DNA from: Brotonthovivens sp045629925
Lineage (GTDB): Bacteria; Bacillota; Clostridia; Lachnospirales; Lachnospiraceae
Assembly: GCA_045629925.1 (NCBI GenBank)
Contig: JAZQSD010000129.1
Location: forward strand, 1 to 10,687
Reading direction: 5' to 3'
DNA: 10,687 nt
The notes beneath the pieces were generated by a model. The model was not told the DNA's origin. It worked only from the letters and a program-made list of their open reading frames with translations, and did not search any database. Below are positions 1 to 8,933 of this stretch, piece by piece (the first letter of the stretch is position 1; each line of letters starts with the position of its first letter). Position numbers and translations under genes: made by a program.

Positions 1-2007
1 CTCTTCCGTTACTATGCGGGCTGATTCTGCTCCATCTAACTGTTTCCAACGCACTGCCGCTTCATAAAAAGTCAGTTCTGGAAAAGCAGCCTTCATCATA
101 GCAAGCTCTACAGAAGAACAACCACCAATCTCAGACTTTAATACACCGGCAAGTGGAATATCCTGTCTAGGATTGTTAAGAATCTTAAGGTACTGGAGCA
201 CAGTCTGAACCTCAGTTGCAGAAAAATAGCCGCTGCGCGAGGAGCTAATCAGTGGAATGCCCTCTTCTGCAAACACCCTGACAAAAATATCACTCCACCC
301 CTTCATGGCGTGAACTAAAATAACAATATCTCTGTACTCAGGACAGTATTCTCCGCTGGTGGCAGGATCTGTCATCTGACGAATCTTAGCAGCCACTGTT
401 CGAGCCTCTAATTCAACCTTGTCTTTAACATCTGATTCCAAAACAATTGGCATCAGCTCTGCCACATATGTTTGTGGATCTTTAGGCTCATCAAAGTCTC
501 TTCCCAAATGCAGTGCAGCAGCATCGTCATATGTAACATTGCCCATGTCCTCCTGCATAATATGATAAAAAATATCATTGGTAAATCGAAGGACCTCTGG
601 TCTGCTTCGGAAGTTGTGATGCAGATCAATACGCTGATTTACACTATCATGTGTTTTATAAGAATTGTATTTGTTCATAAAAAGTTCTGGTCGTGCAAGA
701 CGGAAACGATAAATGCTCTGTTTCACATCTCCTACCATGAACAAATTATTCTCTCCAGCATGACTTCTTGATACTGCTGACAGCAATGCTTCCTGCACAT
801 AGTTGCTGTCCTGGTATTCATCGATCATGATTTCTATAAAACGTTCTTGATATTCCTTAGCAGTCTGTGTTGGCAGCTTTGTCTGCTCATCCACAAGAAC
901 TTTCAGGGTATAATGCTCGATATCGCCGAAATCAATAATATTTTTATCTTTCTTCGCATTGGCAAAAGCTTCCATGAAACGCAAAGTCAAACGAACCAAT
1001 TCTTCTGCCATCGGCCGCTCATACTGAAGCATTTCCAGCTGTTCCATGGCTGAATATGTAAAATAATTCTTCTTAATGTTATCCAGCTGGTCTTTTACTT
1101 CTTTTCGAAGTGCCTTGCAAGTTTCTTTCAGATCCTCATCACAAATCTGCTTTTTGCGGGAAAGCTGGTCAAATTTCATCGTATTAAAAGTCACACTTTG
1201 TGCAAAATAGGAACGGAATCCTTTCAGCCGTCTTAATGTCATAAGATCTCTTTCCAGTGTTTCCGCATAGGCATAAGGACCTGCTGGATCTTTTGCTAAT
1301 CGCAGGGCATACTCAAGCTTTTCTATATAGCCTTCAACTAGACTGCGCACATAAACTACCAGATCTTTTACCCACGGAAGCTTATTAAACTGCAAGAAAC
1401 CTTTGCAGTGGTACATTTTCAAACAATCTGTCAGCCACTCTTTTGGCCACGGATAACTGTCTGCATATTCATGCAGTGACAGAATCATCTCGCATATATT
1501 CTTGTCACTCTTTGCACTTCCGTATGCTTTCACAAAATTCAAAAATTCTGGTGTTGCCTGGGCATACGCCTCTTCCATGACTGCTTCAACCACGTCTTCC
1601 TTAAGCATCTTGATCTCTCGCTCATCTCCGATACGAAAGGCCGGATCCAGATCAATTTTATAAAAGTGATTTCGTATCACATTCAAACCAAAGCTGTGGA
1701 TCGTTGAAATCTGCGCATTGTGAAGCAATGTGACCTGAGTCTGCAAATGAACGTTTCCTGGGTCTTCCTGAAGAGCTTTTTCCAAAGCTGCACCAATTCT
1801 CTCTCTCATCTCTGCTGCAGCTGCGTTGGTAAATGTAACAATCAGAAGGCGATCAATATCTACAGGATCTTCTTTTCGGGTAATCATCTGGATTACACGC
1901 TCTACAAGAACTGCCGTTTTGCCAGAACCTGCAGCGGCAGCTACCAAAAGATTTCTATTGTGCAGATCGATGACTTGCTGCTGTCTGTCGGTCCAGTTAA
2001 CACTCAT
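1..2007 (-). CDS. addA: ATP-dependent helicase/nuclease subunit A (AddA), 3' end cut off by the window edge
   Basis: AddA is the UvrD/Rep-like (SF1A) helicase subunit of AddAB, which unwinds and resects double-strand DNA ends for RecA-dependent repair in Firmicutes. The frame is open from the ATG at 2007 to base 1, giving 669 residues of a family usually near 1200. The visible part is the helicase region. A Q motif (WTDRQQQ, residues 5-11) comes first, then Walker A AGSGKT (26-31), a TFTNAAAAEM motif Ia, STIHSF (101-106), Walker B/DEYQD (D396, E397), GDVKQSIYRFR, and HHNFRSRPEV. The C-terminal RecB-like nuclease domain, if present, lies outside the window. The start is fixed by a GAGGAG site 7 bases upstream, inside the end of addB. 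The ATG overlaps the addB stop by 11 bp, so translation is probably coupled. The family call is very secure, and I see no frameshift in the visible part. Confidence 0.96.
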   Translation of the reverse strand, partial: MSVNWTDRQQQVIDLHNRNLLVAAAAGSGKTAVLVERVIQMITRKEDPVDIDRLLIVTFTNAAAAEMRERIGAALEKALQEDPGNVHLQTQVTLLHNAQISTIHSFGLNVIRNHFYKIDLDPAFRIGDEREIKMLKEDVVEAVMEEAYAQATPEFLNFVKAYGSAKSDKNICEMILSLHEYADSYPWPKEWLTDCLKMYHCKGFLQFNKLPWVKDLVVYVRSLVEGYIEKLEYALRLAKDPAGPYAYAETLERDLMTLRRLKGFRSYFAQSVTFNTMKFDQLSRKKQICDEDLKETCKALRKEVKDQLDNIKKNYFTYSAMEQLEMLQYERPMAEELVRLTLRFMEAFANAKKDKNIIDFGDIEHYTLKVLVDEQTKLPTQTAKEYQERFIEIMIDEYQDSNYVQEALLSAVSRSHAGENNLFMVGDVKQSIYRFRLARPELFMNKYNSYKTHDSVNQRIDLHHNFRSRPEVLRFTNDIFYHIMQEDMGNVTYDDAAALHLGRDFDEPKDPQTYVAELMPIVLESDVKDKVELEARTVAAKIRQMTDPATSGEYCPEYRDIVILVHAMKGWSDIFVRVFAEEGIPLISSSRSGYFSATEVQTVLQYLKILNNPRQDIPLAGVLKSEIGGCSSVELAMMKAAFPELTFYEAAVRWKQLDGAESARIVTEE

Positions 2008-5000
2008 AGTCTGTCTCCTCATAAATCTTAGCCCATATATCTTCTTCTGAATATTTTGGCGCAACACGTTTCTTATAGCCGGATATTCTGGTATCAAAAC
2101 CACAGATATCCTTATAAGAACAATATTCGCATCCGTCTATTTTGCTGCTTTCAAGAGGATGTGGGCCAATCTCACCCTCCATAATTGCCTTGCCCGCCTG
2201 TCGGATCTTGTCCACAACAAACTGCTCTAACACTTCTAACTGTTCCCTTGTTGCAACGGAACAGCCTCGCTTGCTCAAAGTTCCATCTTTATTTACAGAA
2301 ACCGGTATGACTTCTGACGATCCTGACAGATCTTTGTCCAGATGATAGATAACGGCACTGTCTTCATTTACCAGACCCGTTGGTCTGAATTTCTTAAAGA
2401 TGGCCTGATCTATTTCCTCTTCTGTCAGGTCAGTCTCTGCTTCTACGGTCGGATCATCCAAATGATAGTAAAGCATTGCAGCTGGAATGATATCGACATT
2501 GCTTCCGTCTTCTTTTTTCTGTTCATTTTTCATCTTTTCAATGGCTGCATACAGATACAGCACCAGCTGAATATCCTGTCCATCATAGATGTTTTGCAGA
2601 TCAAAATCTTTCTTGCTGGACTTGTAATCTGCGATTTTTACATAAAGCTGCTCATCATTATCATAAGTGTCAATACGATCAATTCGACCTGTGATGACCA
2701 TATCCTCACAATCAACGTCTGACATGTCTATTTTCTGATAAAATCCAACTTCATACTCTGCTGGCACATAATCACCTCTGCGAAGCTGGCTTGTCATTGC
2801 ATCCACACTTCTTCGCAAAATATTTGACATGCGCACTGTCATATACTGGTTGCGTGCAGAGTCTAACAGAGACTTCGTATCCATGGATAGAAGTGTTTCA
2901 GACACCGCTTCGTCAAGAACCTTTTCCTGCTGTTCCTGGGAAATAGTAAACCAGTCATAGCCTAATTCAAACATCTTTTTACAGTAGCACTCAATGGCAT
3001 TATGGAAGATCAATCCCATATCTGCTGCCTCAAAGCGATTCTCTTCTCGCTCAGCTAACTTTAATCCATACTGAAGGAAATGTGCATATGCGCACTTATA
3101 ATACTTCTCAATACGGGTCACAGAGGCATAGATTTGCTGTCCATATAGCTTTCTTGCCAGCTCTGGGGACAACACTTCCTGATTATACACTGCATAGGCC
3201 GCATCCAGCATTCGCTCCGTTGTATGCTTACATTCAGGACGACTTAATCTGTACTGGTGAAGTGTCACCCAATCTTTTGTCACCTGTCCTTTTTGAACCT
3301 GACGAATTCCTGTCAGGTATTTCTTCACACTGCTTTGCGCTGTCATGATTCCATGTTCATAATCAGCTTCTATCTCCACTACTTTAAGTTCTGGAAACAT
3401 CTTTCCGATTACAGATACAAGATAAGATGGTTTTTGTGCAGTGCCCATACTGTCCATACGAGCAAAGGTAAGGAATAGTCTATCCTGTGGTTTTGTCATA
3501 TTTAAATACAGGTAGAACTTTTGTAAAAACACCTGCTCTCTTGTAGTCGGCGCCAGCTCTATATTATCCTTGTTCATGCGCTCTCTGTCATACTGGGATA
3601 GCAGATTCTTTCTGTCCGCCAGTTTTGGCACGATTCCGTCATTCACACCAAGGAAAAACAGCACTTTAATGTTGTCTAGACGTGTTCTTTCTATATCCCC
3701 TAATGTGACACAGTCTGCTCCTGGTGGAATGGTTCCAACCTTAGCTGCCAAAAAGCCTGCATCCAGAATCTGGGCATATTCCTTTATAGGCATATGATCT
3801 TCGCCAAGTAAGTCTACCACTTTATCTAACAAATCAATCACAATGCGATAAATCTGTGCATAAGTAGCCGCAAGGTATTCATTTCCGGCCTGTTCATGAT
3901 ATTCCTGTTTTGCTTTCAGCTGCTGCTGACTATCTAACTGAACCATGGCCTGATACAAAGCTTTCGTCACTTCTGAAACCTGAACCATTCCAGATTGAAT
4001 CTGTGTAAAAACCGGTTCCACTTGAGCGACAAATCTTTCTCTTAACTGATTTAACTGAAGAAGTGCTGCAGTCTGCTCCTCTTGTGTTTTTTGAGCACCA
4101 CGACTGGCCTGCTTAAATGGTCTCACCCATTTCTCCCGCCATTTTTTATAGCCGCGAATGCCTTTTTCTAATACATAATTATCAAGAATATCTATCTCAT
4201 CCATAGAAAAACCTGACAACCCACAGCGAAGATAACGGAATACGCTGTCATAATCGAATCCCTTATCTATCATTTCTATAAATGCTCTCACCCACTCTGT
4301 AAACGGATGATAATATATCGTCTCTTTAACGTCCGCAAAATATGGCACCTGATACATCTCAAACACTTCTTTTGCATACTTTTCATATCCGCCTACATTG
4401 CCGCTTACAATGGCAAAATCCTGATAGCGATATCCACATTCTTTTACCATGCTTCGAATTTTAGCTGCGGCATAAATAAGCTCATCCTTTGGATTTGCAA
4501 AAGATGCTATGGAAATACCGGACTGCCCCTCCATATTGCCAGCAAATGCCTTAGATGCAGGGCGAAACAGGTTCTGTTCCAAATGACAAAGCACCGGATT
4601 ACTGCAAAATCTGCCCTTTTTGTTCTGCAAAGGAACGGGATCAGCAATGTCACAGCCCACTTCTTTTGCAAGCTTTGCCACGCTGCGAATCATCTTACGA
4701 CTCATGTAAAACAAATCCTGAATTCCTTTGTCAGCATACAGTTCTTCATCCGGGTCCATAGTGACTGTCATGTAGCTTTCTTTTGCAACTGACAAAAGTT
4801 CTTTTACCAGTTTCATCTGCACAGGTGTAAATCCAGTAAATCCGTCAAAAGCTAAAACAGCATCTTTTAAAAGTGCGGACTCTTTAACAGAATCCGCCAA
4901 TACAGATAATATTTTTTCAGAGGTTATATACCCGCTTCTTAAATACCTGTCAAAGGACTGATAAAGCAAAAGCATATCGCTTAATTTGTAATACAATGCA

Positions 5001-5449
5001 GAGTTTGCATCCATCTTATCCAAGTAAGATTCCAAATCTTCTGGCTCAATCCCGTACTGCATAAATTCTGAAATCAGTGATTTAATCTGATCAATGTAAC
5101 TGATCTTGTGAATCTGATTTTTTAAAGTCTTAAGCTGATCCTTACAATCTTCTGCCAGTTTTCGTAGAATCAGATTCTTTCCTGTATCTTCAAGCACCAC
5201 TAGATCCGTCTTTCCAAGCTCATCAAAAATACGGTAAGCCAAACGATCAAAGCTTACCACATCAATATTCATAATGGCATGATTCTTGTGTCTGTCTACC
5301 AATGCTTTCTGGGTCTGCAAGGTAAACTGATCCGGAACGATCATGTAGAAATTCTGTTTTTTATTCTCTTCTGCCCAAGCAAGCAGCTTAGAGTACAACC
5401 ACTCTGTTTTCCCGCTTCCTGAACCGCCAACAACAAATTGCAGTGCCAT
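1997..5449 (-). CDS. addB: ATP-dependent helicase/nuclease subunit B (AddB), complete
   Basis: AddB is the second subunit of the AddAB helicase-nuclease. It has an inactivated helicase-like core, a RecB-family nuclease and a 4Fe-4S cluster that holds the C-terminal domain together. With the start at 5449 it is 1150 residues, normal for the family. Walker A is GGSGSGKT (8-15). Nuclease residues include H816 in GLIFHNA, D924/D927 in GRIDRID, and D941/K943 in ADYKSS. The four cluster cysteines are present: C786 (YKCAY), C1107, C1110 and C1116 (C-x2-C-x5-C). A frame 17 codons longer exists, up to 5500, but the ATG at 5449 has an AGGGAG site 9 bases upstream and matches the usual family N-terminus, in which the P-loop starts at about residue 8. 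It is the first gene of an addB-addA operon and lies downstream of a terminator, so it probably has its own promoter. Confidence 0.97.
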   Translation of the reverse strand: MALQFVVGGSGSGKTEWLYSKLLAWAEENKKQNFYMIVPDQFTLQTQKALVDRHKNHAIMNIDVVSFDRLAYRIFDELGKTDLVVLEDTGKNLILRKLAEDCKDQLKTLKNQIHKISYIDQIKSLISEFMQYGIEPEDLESYLDKMDANSALYYKLSDMLLLYQSFDRYLRSGYITSEKILSVLADSVKESALLKDAVLAFDGFTGFTPVQMKLVKELLSVAKESYMTVTMDPDEELYADKGIQDLFYMSRKMIRSVAKLAKEVGCDIADPVPLQNKKGRFCSNPVLCHLEQNLFRPASKAFAGNMEGQSGISIASFANPKDELIYAAAKIRSMVKECGYRYQDFAIVSGNVGGYEKYAKEVFEMYQVPYFADVKETIYYHPFTEWVRAFIEMIDKGFDYDSVFRYLRCGLSGFSMDEIDILDNYVLEKGIRGYKKWREKWVRPFKQASRGAQKTQEEQTAALLQLNQLRERFVAQVEPVFTQIQSGMVQVSEVTKALYQAMVQLDSQQQLKAKQEYHEQAGNEYLAATYAQIYRIVIDLLDKVVDLLGEDHMPIKEYAQILDAGFLAAKVGTIPPGADCVTLGDIERTRLDNIKVLFFLGVNDGIVPKLADRKNLLSQYDRERMNKDNIELAPTTREQVFLQKFYLYLNMTKPQDRLFLTFARMDSMGTAQKPSYLVSVIGKMFPELKVVEIEADYEHGIMTAQSSVKKYLTGIRQVQKGQVTKDWVTLHQYRLSRPECKHTTERMLDAAYAVYNQEVLSPELARKLYGQQIYASVTRIEKYYKCAYAHFLQYGLKLAEREENRFEAADMGLIFHNAIECYCKKMFELGYDWFTISQEQQEKVLDEAVSETLLSMDTKSLLDSARNQYMTVRMSNILRRSVDAMTSQLRRGDYVPAEYEVGFYQKIDMSDVDCEDMVITGRIDRIDTYDNDEQLYVKIADYKSSKKDFDLQNIYDGQDIQLVLYLYAAIEKMKNEQKKEDGSNVDIIPAAMLYYHLDDPTVEAETDLTEEEIDQAIFKKFRPTGLVNEDSAVIYHLDKDLSGSSEVIPVSVNKDGTLSKRGCSVATREQLEVLEQFVVDKIRQAGKAIMEGEIGPHPLESSKIDGCEYCSYKDICGFDTRISGYKKRVAPKYSEEDIWAKIYEETDYEC
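2015..2020 (-). promoter_or_regulatory. addA ribosome binding site inside the addB 3' end
   Basis: GAGGAG on the minus strand, 7 bases before the addA ATG at 2007, within the last codons of addB (it encodes Glu-Glu there). It supports that start and the 11-bp overlap, and suggests that addA is translated by ribosomes finishing addB. Confidence 0.75.
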
Positions 5450-5458
5450 AAATACACG

Positions 5459-5464
5459 CTCCCT
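5459..5464 (-). promoter_or_regulatory. addB ribosome binding site that decides the start
   Basis: AGGGAG on the minus strand, 9 bases before the ATG at 5449. It argues for that start over the in-frame ATG at 5500, which would also have to sit upstream of the candidate -10 element. Confidence 0.6.
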
Positions 5465-5486
5465 GATTAAATTACAATTATCTTTT

Positions 5487-5495
5487 ATTTTACCA
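5487..5495 (-). promoter_or_regulatory. candidate extended -10 promoter for addBA
   Basis: On the minus strand TGG is directly followed by TAAAAT, which resembles an extended -10 (TGnTATAAT). It lies about 38 bases upstream of the addB ATG and downstream of the previous gene's terminator. The hexamer at a 17-bp spacer (TCACAT, 5510-5515) is a poor -35, so the call rests on the extended -10 and on location. Confidence 0.35.
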
Positions 5496-5526
5496 TACAC
5501 AGATATAAAATGTGAGAACTAAATAC

Positions 5527-5562
5527 AAAAAGAGCGGCATATCATGGTGAATACGCCGCTCT
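5527..5562 (-). terminator. intrinsic terminator after the first AGCS gene
   Basis: A perfect 8-bp stem AGAGCGGC/GCCGCTCT (5555-5562 with 5531-5538) and a 16-base loop are followed on the minus strand by TTTT, then GTATTT. It sits 32 bases beyond the symporter stop codon and separates the symporter from addBA. Confidence 0.8.
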
Positions 5563-5594
5563 GAAAATCTTTATGTAATTTTGAATCTAATGGA

Positions 5595-7010
5595 TTACTC
5601 TTCTACTTTGTCTGCCTGTTTTCTCTGGTAGAATTTCTTTGTTTCTTTATAAACAATTCCACTTAATACAAACAGAGCAATCATGTTAGGGATTGCCATC
5701 AAACCGTTGAAAATATCAGCGATTGTCCATACAGCAGACACAGTAAGGAATGGACCGATAAATACTACGATAATGTAAATCCAACGATAAACTGTATTTG
5801 CTTTTGTTCTTCCGCCAACTAAGTATTCCAGACAACGTTCGGAATAGTAGTCCCATCCAAGAATAGTTGTAAATGCAAAGAATGCCAAACAGATCATCAA
5901 AACAAAGGAAGCAATCTGTGGTGGGAATGGAAGTCCGTTCTGGAATGCATATGTAGTAACCGCTACACCTTCTAATCCATCTACTTTCCATGCGCCTGTC
6001 ATTACGATAGAAAGACCTGTCATTGTACAGATAATGATTGTATCAATAAATGTACCTGTCATGGATACCAGACCCTGACGAACTGGATCTTTTGTCTGTG
6101 CTGCTGCTGCTGCGATAGGTGCAGAACCAAGGCCAGCTTCATTAGAGAAGATACCACGCGCGATACCTTTCTGCATTGCAACGAACATTGTACCAACGAT
6201 ACCACCTGTTACAGCGCGAGGATTGAAAGCACCCTGTACGATTTCAACAACTGCTGTTGGGATTGATGTAATATTGCCAAGGATAATGATCAGACAGAAC
6301 ACGATGTAGAGCACTGCCATAACTGGTACGATTACGGAAGATACACCGGAGATACGTTTGATACCGCCGAGAAGTACTAATGCAACCAGTACAGCTACTA
6401 CAATAGCTGCAATAATAACAACAACTGAGTAATCACCAACACCTGGAATAGAAACTAACATTGCGTTGTTTGGGTCAAAGAAGTTCTTAACTGCAGATAC
6501 GATACCATTTACCTGAGTAATTGTACCGATACCTAACAAACCTGCAAGAACACCAAAAATTGCAAATAATTTTGCAAGCCATTTCCACTTAGGTCCCATA
6601 CCTCGTTCAATGTAGTAGAAAGGACCGCCAAGGGCGTGACCATCTTTATCAATTACACGATATTTAACAGCCAGCAAACCTTCGGAATACTTAGTAGCCA
6701 TACCAAGGAATGCTGCTACTAACATCCAGAATAAAGCACCTGGTCCACCTGCTACGATAGCTGTAGCAACACCTACGATATTACCAGTACCGATTGTTGC
6801 TGAAAGTGCTGTACACAGAGCACCGAAGGATGATACTTCCCCTTCACCGCCTTCTTCATTTTTCAACATCCATTTTAATGCCAATGGAAGTTTTCGAACC
6901 TGCAATAAGCCAACGCGGATTGTCAACCAAGCGCCGCCAGCAAGAATAAGGATCATCAGGGGCCATCCCCATACAATCCCGTCAATTTTGTTCAGAATGT
7001 CAAGAAACAT
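5595..7010 (-). CDS. AGCS family sodium:alanine/glycine symporter (copy nearer addB)
   Basis: This is an inner-membrane secondary transporter of the alanine/glycine:cation symporter family, which moves small amino acids with Na+. It has 471 residues, the usual length, and about ten or more hydrophobic segments. Family hallmarks are a GTGNIVGVA stretch (residues 74-82), the AGCS signature GGPGALFWML starting at 88, GPFYYIERGMGP, and SNEAGLGSAP followed by an alanine run. The ATG at 7010 is preceded by AAAGAGGT with a 6-base gap, so the start is secure. The protein is very similar throughout to the symporter at 7462-8883; by eye about four residues in five match. It is probably monocistronic, with its own promoter and glycine riboswitch upstream and a terminator on each side. 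That riboswitch points to glycine as at least one substrate. Alanine and other small amino acids are also possible, and the sequence alone does not settle this. Confidence 0.95.
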   Translation of the reverse strand: MFLDILNKIDGIVWGWPLMILILAGGAWLTIRVGLLQVRKLPLALKWMLKNEEGGEGEVSSFGALCTALSATIGTGNIVGVATAIVAGGPGALFWMLVAAFLGMATKYSEGLLAVKYRVIDKDGHALGGPFYYIERGMGPKWKWLAKLFAIFGVLAGLLGIGTITQVNGIVSAVKNFFDPNNAMLVSIPGVGDYSVVVIIAAIVVAVLVALVLLGGIKRISGVSSVIVPVMAVLYIVFCLIIILGNITSIPTAVVEIVQGAFNPRAVTGGIVGTMFVAMQKGIARGIFSNEAGLGSAPIAAAAAQTKDPVRQGLVSMTGTFIDTIIICTMTGLSIVMTGAWKVDGLEGVAVTTYAFQNGLPFPPQIASFVLMICLAFFAFTTILGWDYYSERCLEYLVGGRTKANTVYRWIYIIVVFIGPFLTVSAVWTIADIFNGLMAIPNMIALFVLSGIVYKETKKFYQRKQADKVEE

Positions 7011-7050
7011 ATTGTTACCTCTTTCTTCATTTAATATTTAAATAAAAACA

Positions 7051-7077
7051 AAAAAACCCAAAAGCTTTCGCCTCTGG
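7051..7077 (-). terminator. riboswitch-controlled leader terminator, first AGCS gene
   Basis: CCAGAGGC (7077-7070), a GAAA tetraloop and GCTTTTGG (7065-7058) form an 8-bp stem with two G-U pairs. On the minus strand G and a run of six T follow. It lies between the riboswitch and the symporter start codon, where an expression-platform terminator belongs. Its first arm, with the preceding T (TCCAGAG, 7078-7072), is fully complementary to CTCTGGA at the start of the 3' aptamer (7215-7209), so the two are probably alternative folds. Confidence 0.75.
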
Positions 7078-7111
7078 ATTCGAACAATAACAATATATAT
7101 AAAATATACAG

Positions 7112-7312
7112 CTCTGTCCTTTGGCCTGAGAGATTAGCAAATCCTTATGGATAAGCCTTGCACCTTCGGCACTCTTCCTTCGTATTCACAGATACGGTTA
7201 AGAGGTTCTCCAGAGTTACAATCCATTCACAGTCATCATCTCTTCTAAGACACCTGAGAGTGTTACTCCTTGGGTCTGGCACATGGCCAATTTCCTGCGA
7301 ACTTCCTCTTGT
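7112..7312 (-). ncRNA. glycine riboswitch, two-domain, with a degenerate 5' domain
   Basis: The 3' aptamer (7215-7112) is canonical. P1 is CTCTG/CAGAG, the ligand core GCCGAAGGTGCAA is at 7170-7158, CTCTCAGG is at 7132-7125, and the domain ends in AAAGGACAGAG. The 5' domain (about 7312-7216) is recognisable from CTCTCAGG at 7260-7253. However, its core reads CCCAAGGAGTAA (7274-7263) where the consensus expects CCGAAGGAGCAA, and it has no GGAGAG strand on its 5' side. Its TGGC/GCCA stem is compensated relative to the second leader. Glycine riboswitches upstream of AGCS genes are an established class. Here the downstream terminator suggests transcriptional control in response to glycine. The exact 5' boundary is uncertain. 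Confidence 0.9.
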
Positions 7313-7330
7313 CTTTATTTAATTAAAGAT

Positions 7331-7359
7331 AGTCTATCTTGTTAAAGTGCTAAAGTCAA
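7331..7359 (-). promoter_or_regulatory. sigma-A-type promoter of the first riboswitch-AGCS unit
   Basis: Minus strand: -35 TTGACT (7359-7354), 17-base spacer, -10 TAGACT (7336-7331). The predicted start, near 7324, lies shortly upstream of the riboswitch. The other unit has the same arrangement at 9280-9308 with an identical -10, which strengthens both calls. Confidence 0.8.
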
Positions 7360-7389
7360 TTGTTTTTTTACCAATACTTTGCTTTCGCA

Positions 7390-7433
7390 AAAAATAAAAT
7401 CAAAAGGAGTTCACCTCTCACAATGAACTCCTT
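7390..7433 (-). terminator. intrinsic terminator after the second AGCS gene
   Basis: A perfect 10-bp stem AAGGAGTTCA/TGAACTCCTT (7433-7424 with 7413-7404) and a 10-base loop are followed on the minus strand by a T-rich tail running to about 7390. It lies 28 bases beyond the symporter stop at 7462 and before the promoter of the other unit, so the two symporters are separate transcription units. Confidence 0.85.
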
Positions 7434-7461
7434 ATATAATACCTTTTTTCTACAACTGGGT

Positions 7462-8883
7462 TTAAGCCTGCTGCTGTTTTTTCTTATCAAAAAATTTCTT
7501 TGTTTCCTTAAATACAACACCACTTAATGCAAACAGCGCAATCATGTTTGGAATCGCCATCAAACCGTTAAAAATATCAGCGATTGTCCATACAGCAGAT
7601 ACTGTCATGTAAGGTCCGATAAATACTGCGATAATGTAGCACCAGCGGAATATTTTGATTGCTGTTGTTTTGCCGCCTGTCATGTATTCTAAGCAACGTT
7701 CAGAATAATAATCCCATCCAAGAATTGTTGTAAATGCAAAGAATACCAAACAGATCATCAGCACAAATGCTGCCGCCTGAGGTGGAATTGGAAGACCATT
7801 TTGGAATGCATATGTAGTAACTGCAACGCCTTCCAAACCTTCTACTTTCCATGCACCTGTAAGAACAATAGAAAGACCTGTCATTGTACAGATTACAATT
7901 GTGTCAATAAATGTACCTGTCATAGATACAAGGCCCTGACGAACAGGCTCTTTTGTCTGTGCCGCTGCAGCTGCGATAGGCGCAGAACCAAGACCTGCTT
8001 CATTTGAGAAGATACCGCGGGCAACACCTTTCTGCATTGCAATAAACATTGTACCAACTACACCACCAGTTACCGCACGTGGATTAAATGCTCCATGTAC
8101 GATTGTTACTACCGCATTTGGAATATCTGTAATATTTGCAATAATCAGAATCAAACAGAACACGATATAAATCACTGCCATAAATGGAACGATAACCTGT
8201 GATACTTTTGCGATACGCTTGATACCGCCGATAACTACCAATGCCACACATACTGCCAATAAAATAGATGCAATAACAACTACAACAGAATATGTACCAA
8301 TACCTGGAATTGTAACAGGGTACGCCATGTTAGGGTCAAAAAAGTTTTTCACTGCAGATACGATACCGTTTACCTGAGTAAATGTACCGATGCCAAACAA
8401 ACCTACACATACGCCAAAGAAAGCAAAAATCATTGCAAGCCATTTCCATTTTGGTCCCATACCTCGTTCGATATAATAGAAAGGACCACCAAGAGCATGG
8501 CCAGTTTTCTCATCAACCACACGATATTTAACAGCCAAAAGACCTTCTGCATATTTTGTAGCCATACCAAAGAATGCTGCCACTAACATCCAGAAAAGAG
8601 CGCCTGGACCACCGGCACAAACAGCTGTCGCAACACCGACAATATTACCAGTACCGATTGTGGCAGAAAGGGCTGTACAGAGAGCACCAAAAGATGTTAC
8701 TTCTCCAACACCATCTTCTTCGTTTTTCACCATCCACTTTAAAGCTAATGGAAGCTTACGAACCTGCAGCAAGCCAACTCTTACTGTAAGCCAGATACCG
8801 CCAGCAATAATAAGCACCATCAGAGGCACGCCCCATACAAAGTCATCAATGCTGACTAAAATGTTATTAATTGTTTCCCACAT
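7462..8883 (-). CDS. AGCS family sodium:alanine/glycine symporter (upstream copy)
   Basis: This is the paralogue of the symporter at 5595-7010, with 473 residues and the same predicted role of Na+-coupled uptake of glycine and/or alanine across the inner membrane. It carries the same hallmarks: GTGNIVGVA (77-85), signature GGPGALFWML from 91, GPFYYIERGMGP, and SNEAGLGSAP. The start is placed at the ATG at 8883, with GAGGA 7 bases upstream and an N-terminus that aligns with the paralogue. The frame stays open upstream to 9009, but that stretch runs through the leader terminator and its ATG has no ribosome binding site. Differences from the paralogue cluster at the extreme N-terminus, in the helix after GPKWKWLA, in the loop after FFDPN, and in the charged C-terminal tail (FFDKKKQQQA). 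It has its own promoter, riboswitch and terminators. Substrate preference relative to the paralogue cannot be told from sequence. Confidence 0.95.
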   Translation of the reverse strand: MWETINNILVSIDDFVWGVPLMVLIIAGGIWLTVRVGLLQVRKLPLALKWMVKNEEDGVGEVTSFGALCTALSATIGTGNIVGVATAVCAGGPGALFWMLVAAFFGMATKYAEGLLAVKYRVVDEKTGHALGGPFYYIERGMGPKWKWLAMIFAFFGVCVGLFGIGTFTQVNGIVSAVKNFFDPNMAYPVTIPGIGTYSVVVVIASILLAVCVALVVIGGIKRIAKVSQVIVPFMAVIYIVFCLILIIANITDIPNAVVTIVHGAFNPRAVTGGVVGTMFIAMQKGVARGIFSNEAGLGSAPIAAAAAQTKEPVRQGLVSMTGTFIDTIVICTMTGLSIVLTGAWKVEGLEGVAVTTYAFQNGLPIPPQAAAFVLMICLVFFAFTTILGWDYYSERCLEYMTGGKTTAIKIFRWCYIIAVFIGPYMTVSAVWTIADIFNGLMAIPNMIALFALSGVVFKETKKFFDKKKQQQA

Positions 8884-8933
8884 GTTTTCTTCCTCGTTTC
8901 TTTTTCTTGTTTTTTTATTTGTTAAATAAAAAC

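Noticed and set aside
4307..4792. 161-codon plus-strand frame inside addB
   Set aside because: It lies opposite a conserved, unbroken addB frame, has a cysteine-rich low-meaning composition, and no start signals. It is a chance antisense frame, like the other plus-strand frames opposite addA, addB and the symporters.
5450..5500. 17-codon N-terminal extension of AddB
   Set aside because: The ATG at 5449 has its own ribosome binding site and puts the P-loop at residue 8, as is usual for AddB. The longer start lies upstream of the likely -10 element.
5716..5991. 91-codon minus-strand frame inside the first symporter
   Set aside because: It lies in another frame within a well-conserved AGCS coding region, with no start signals of its own.
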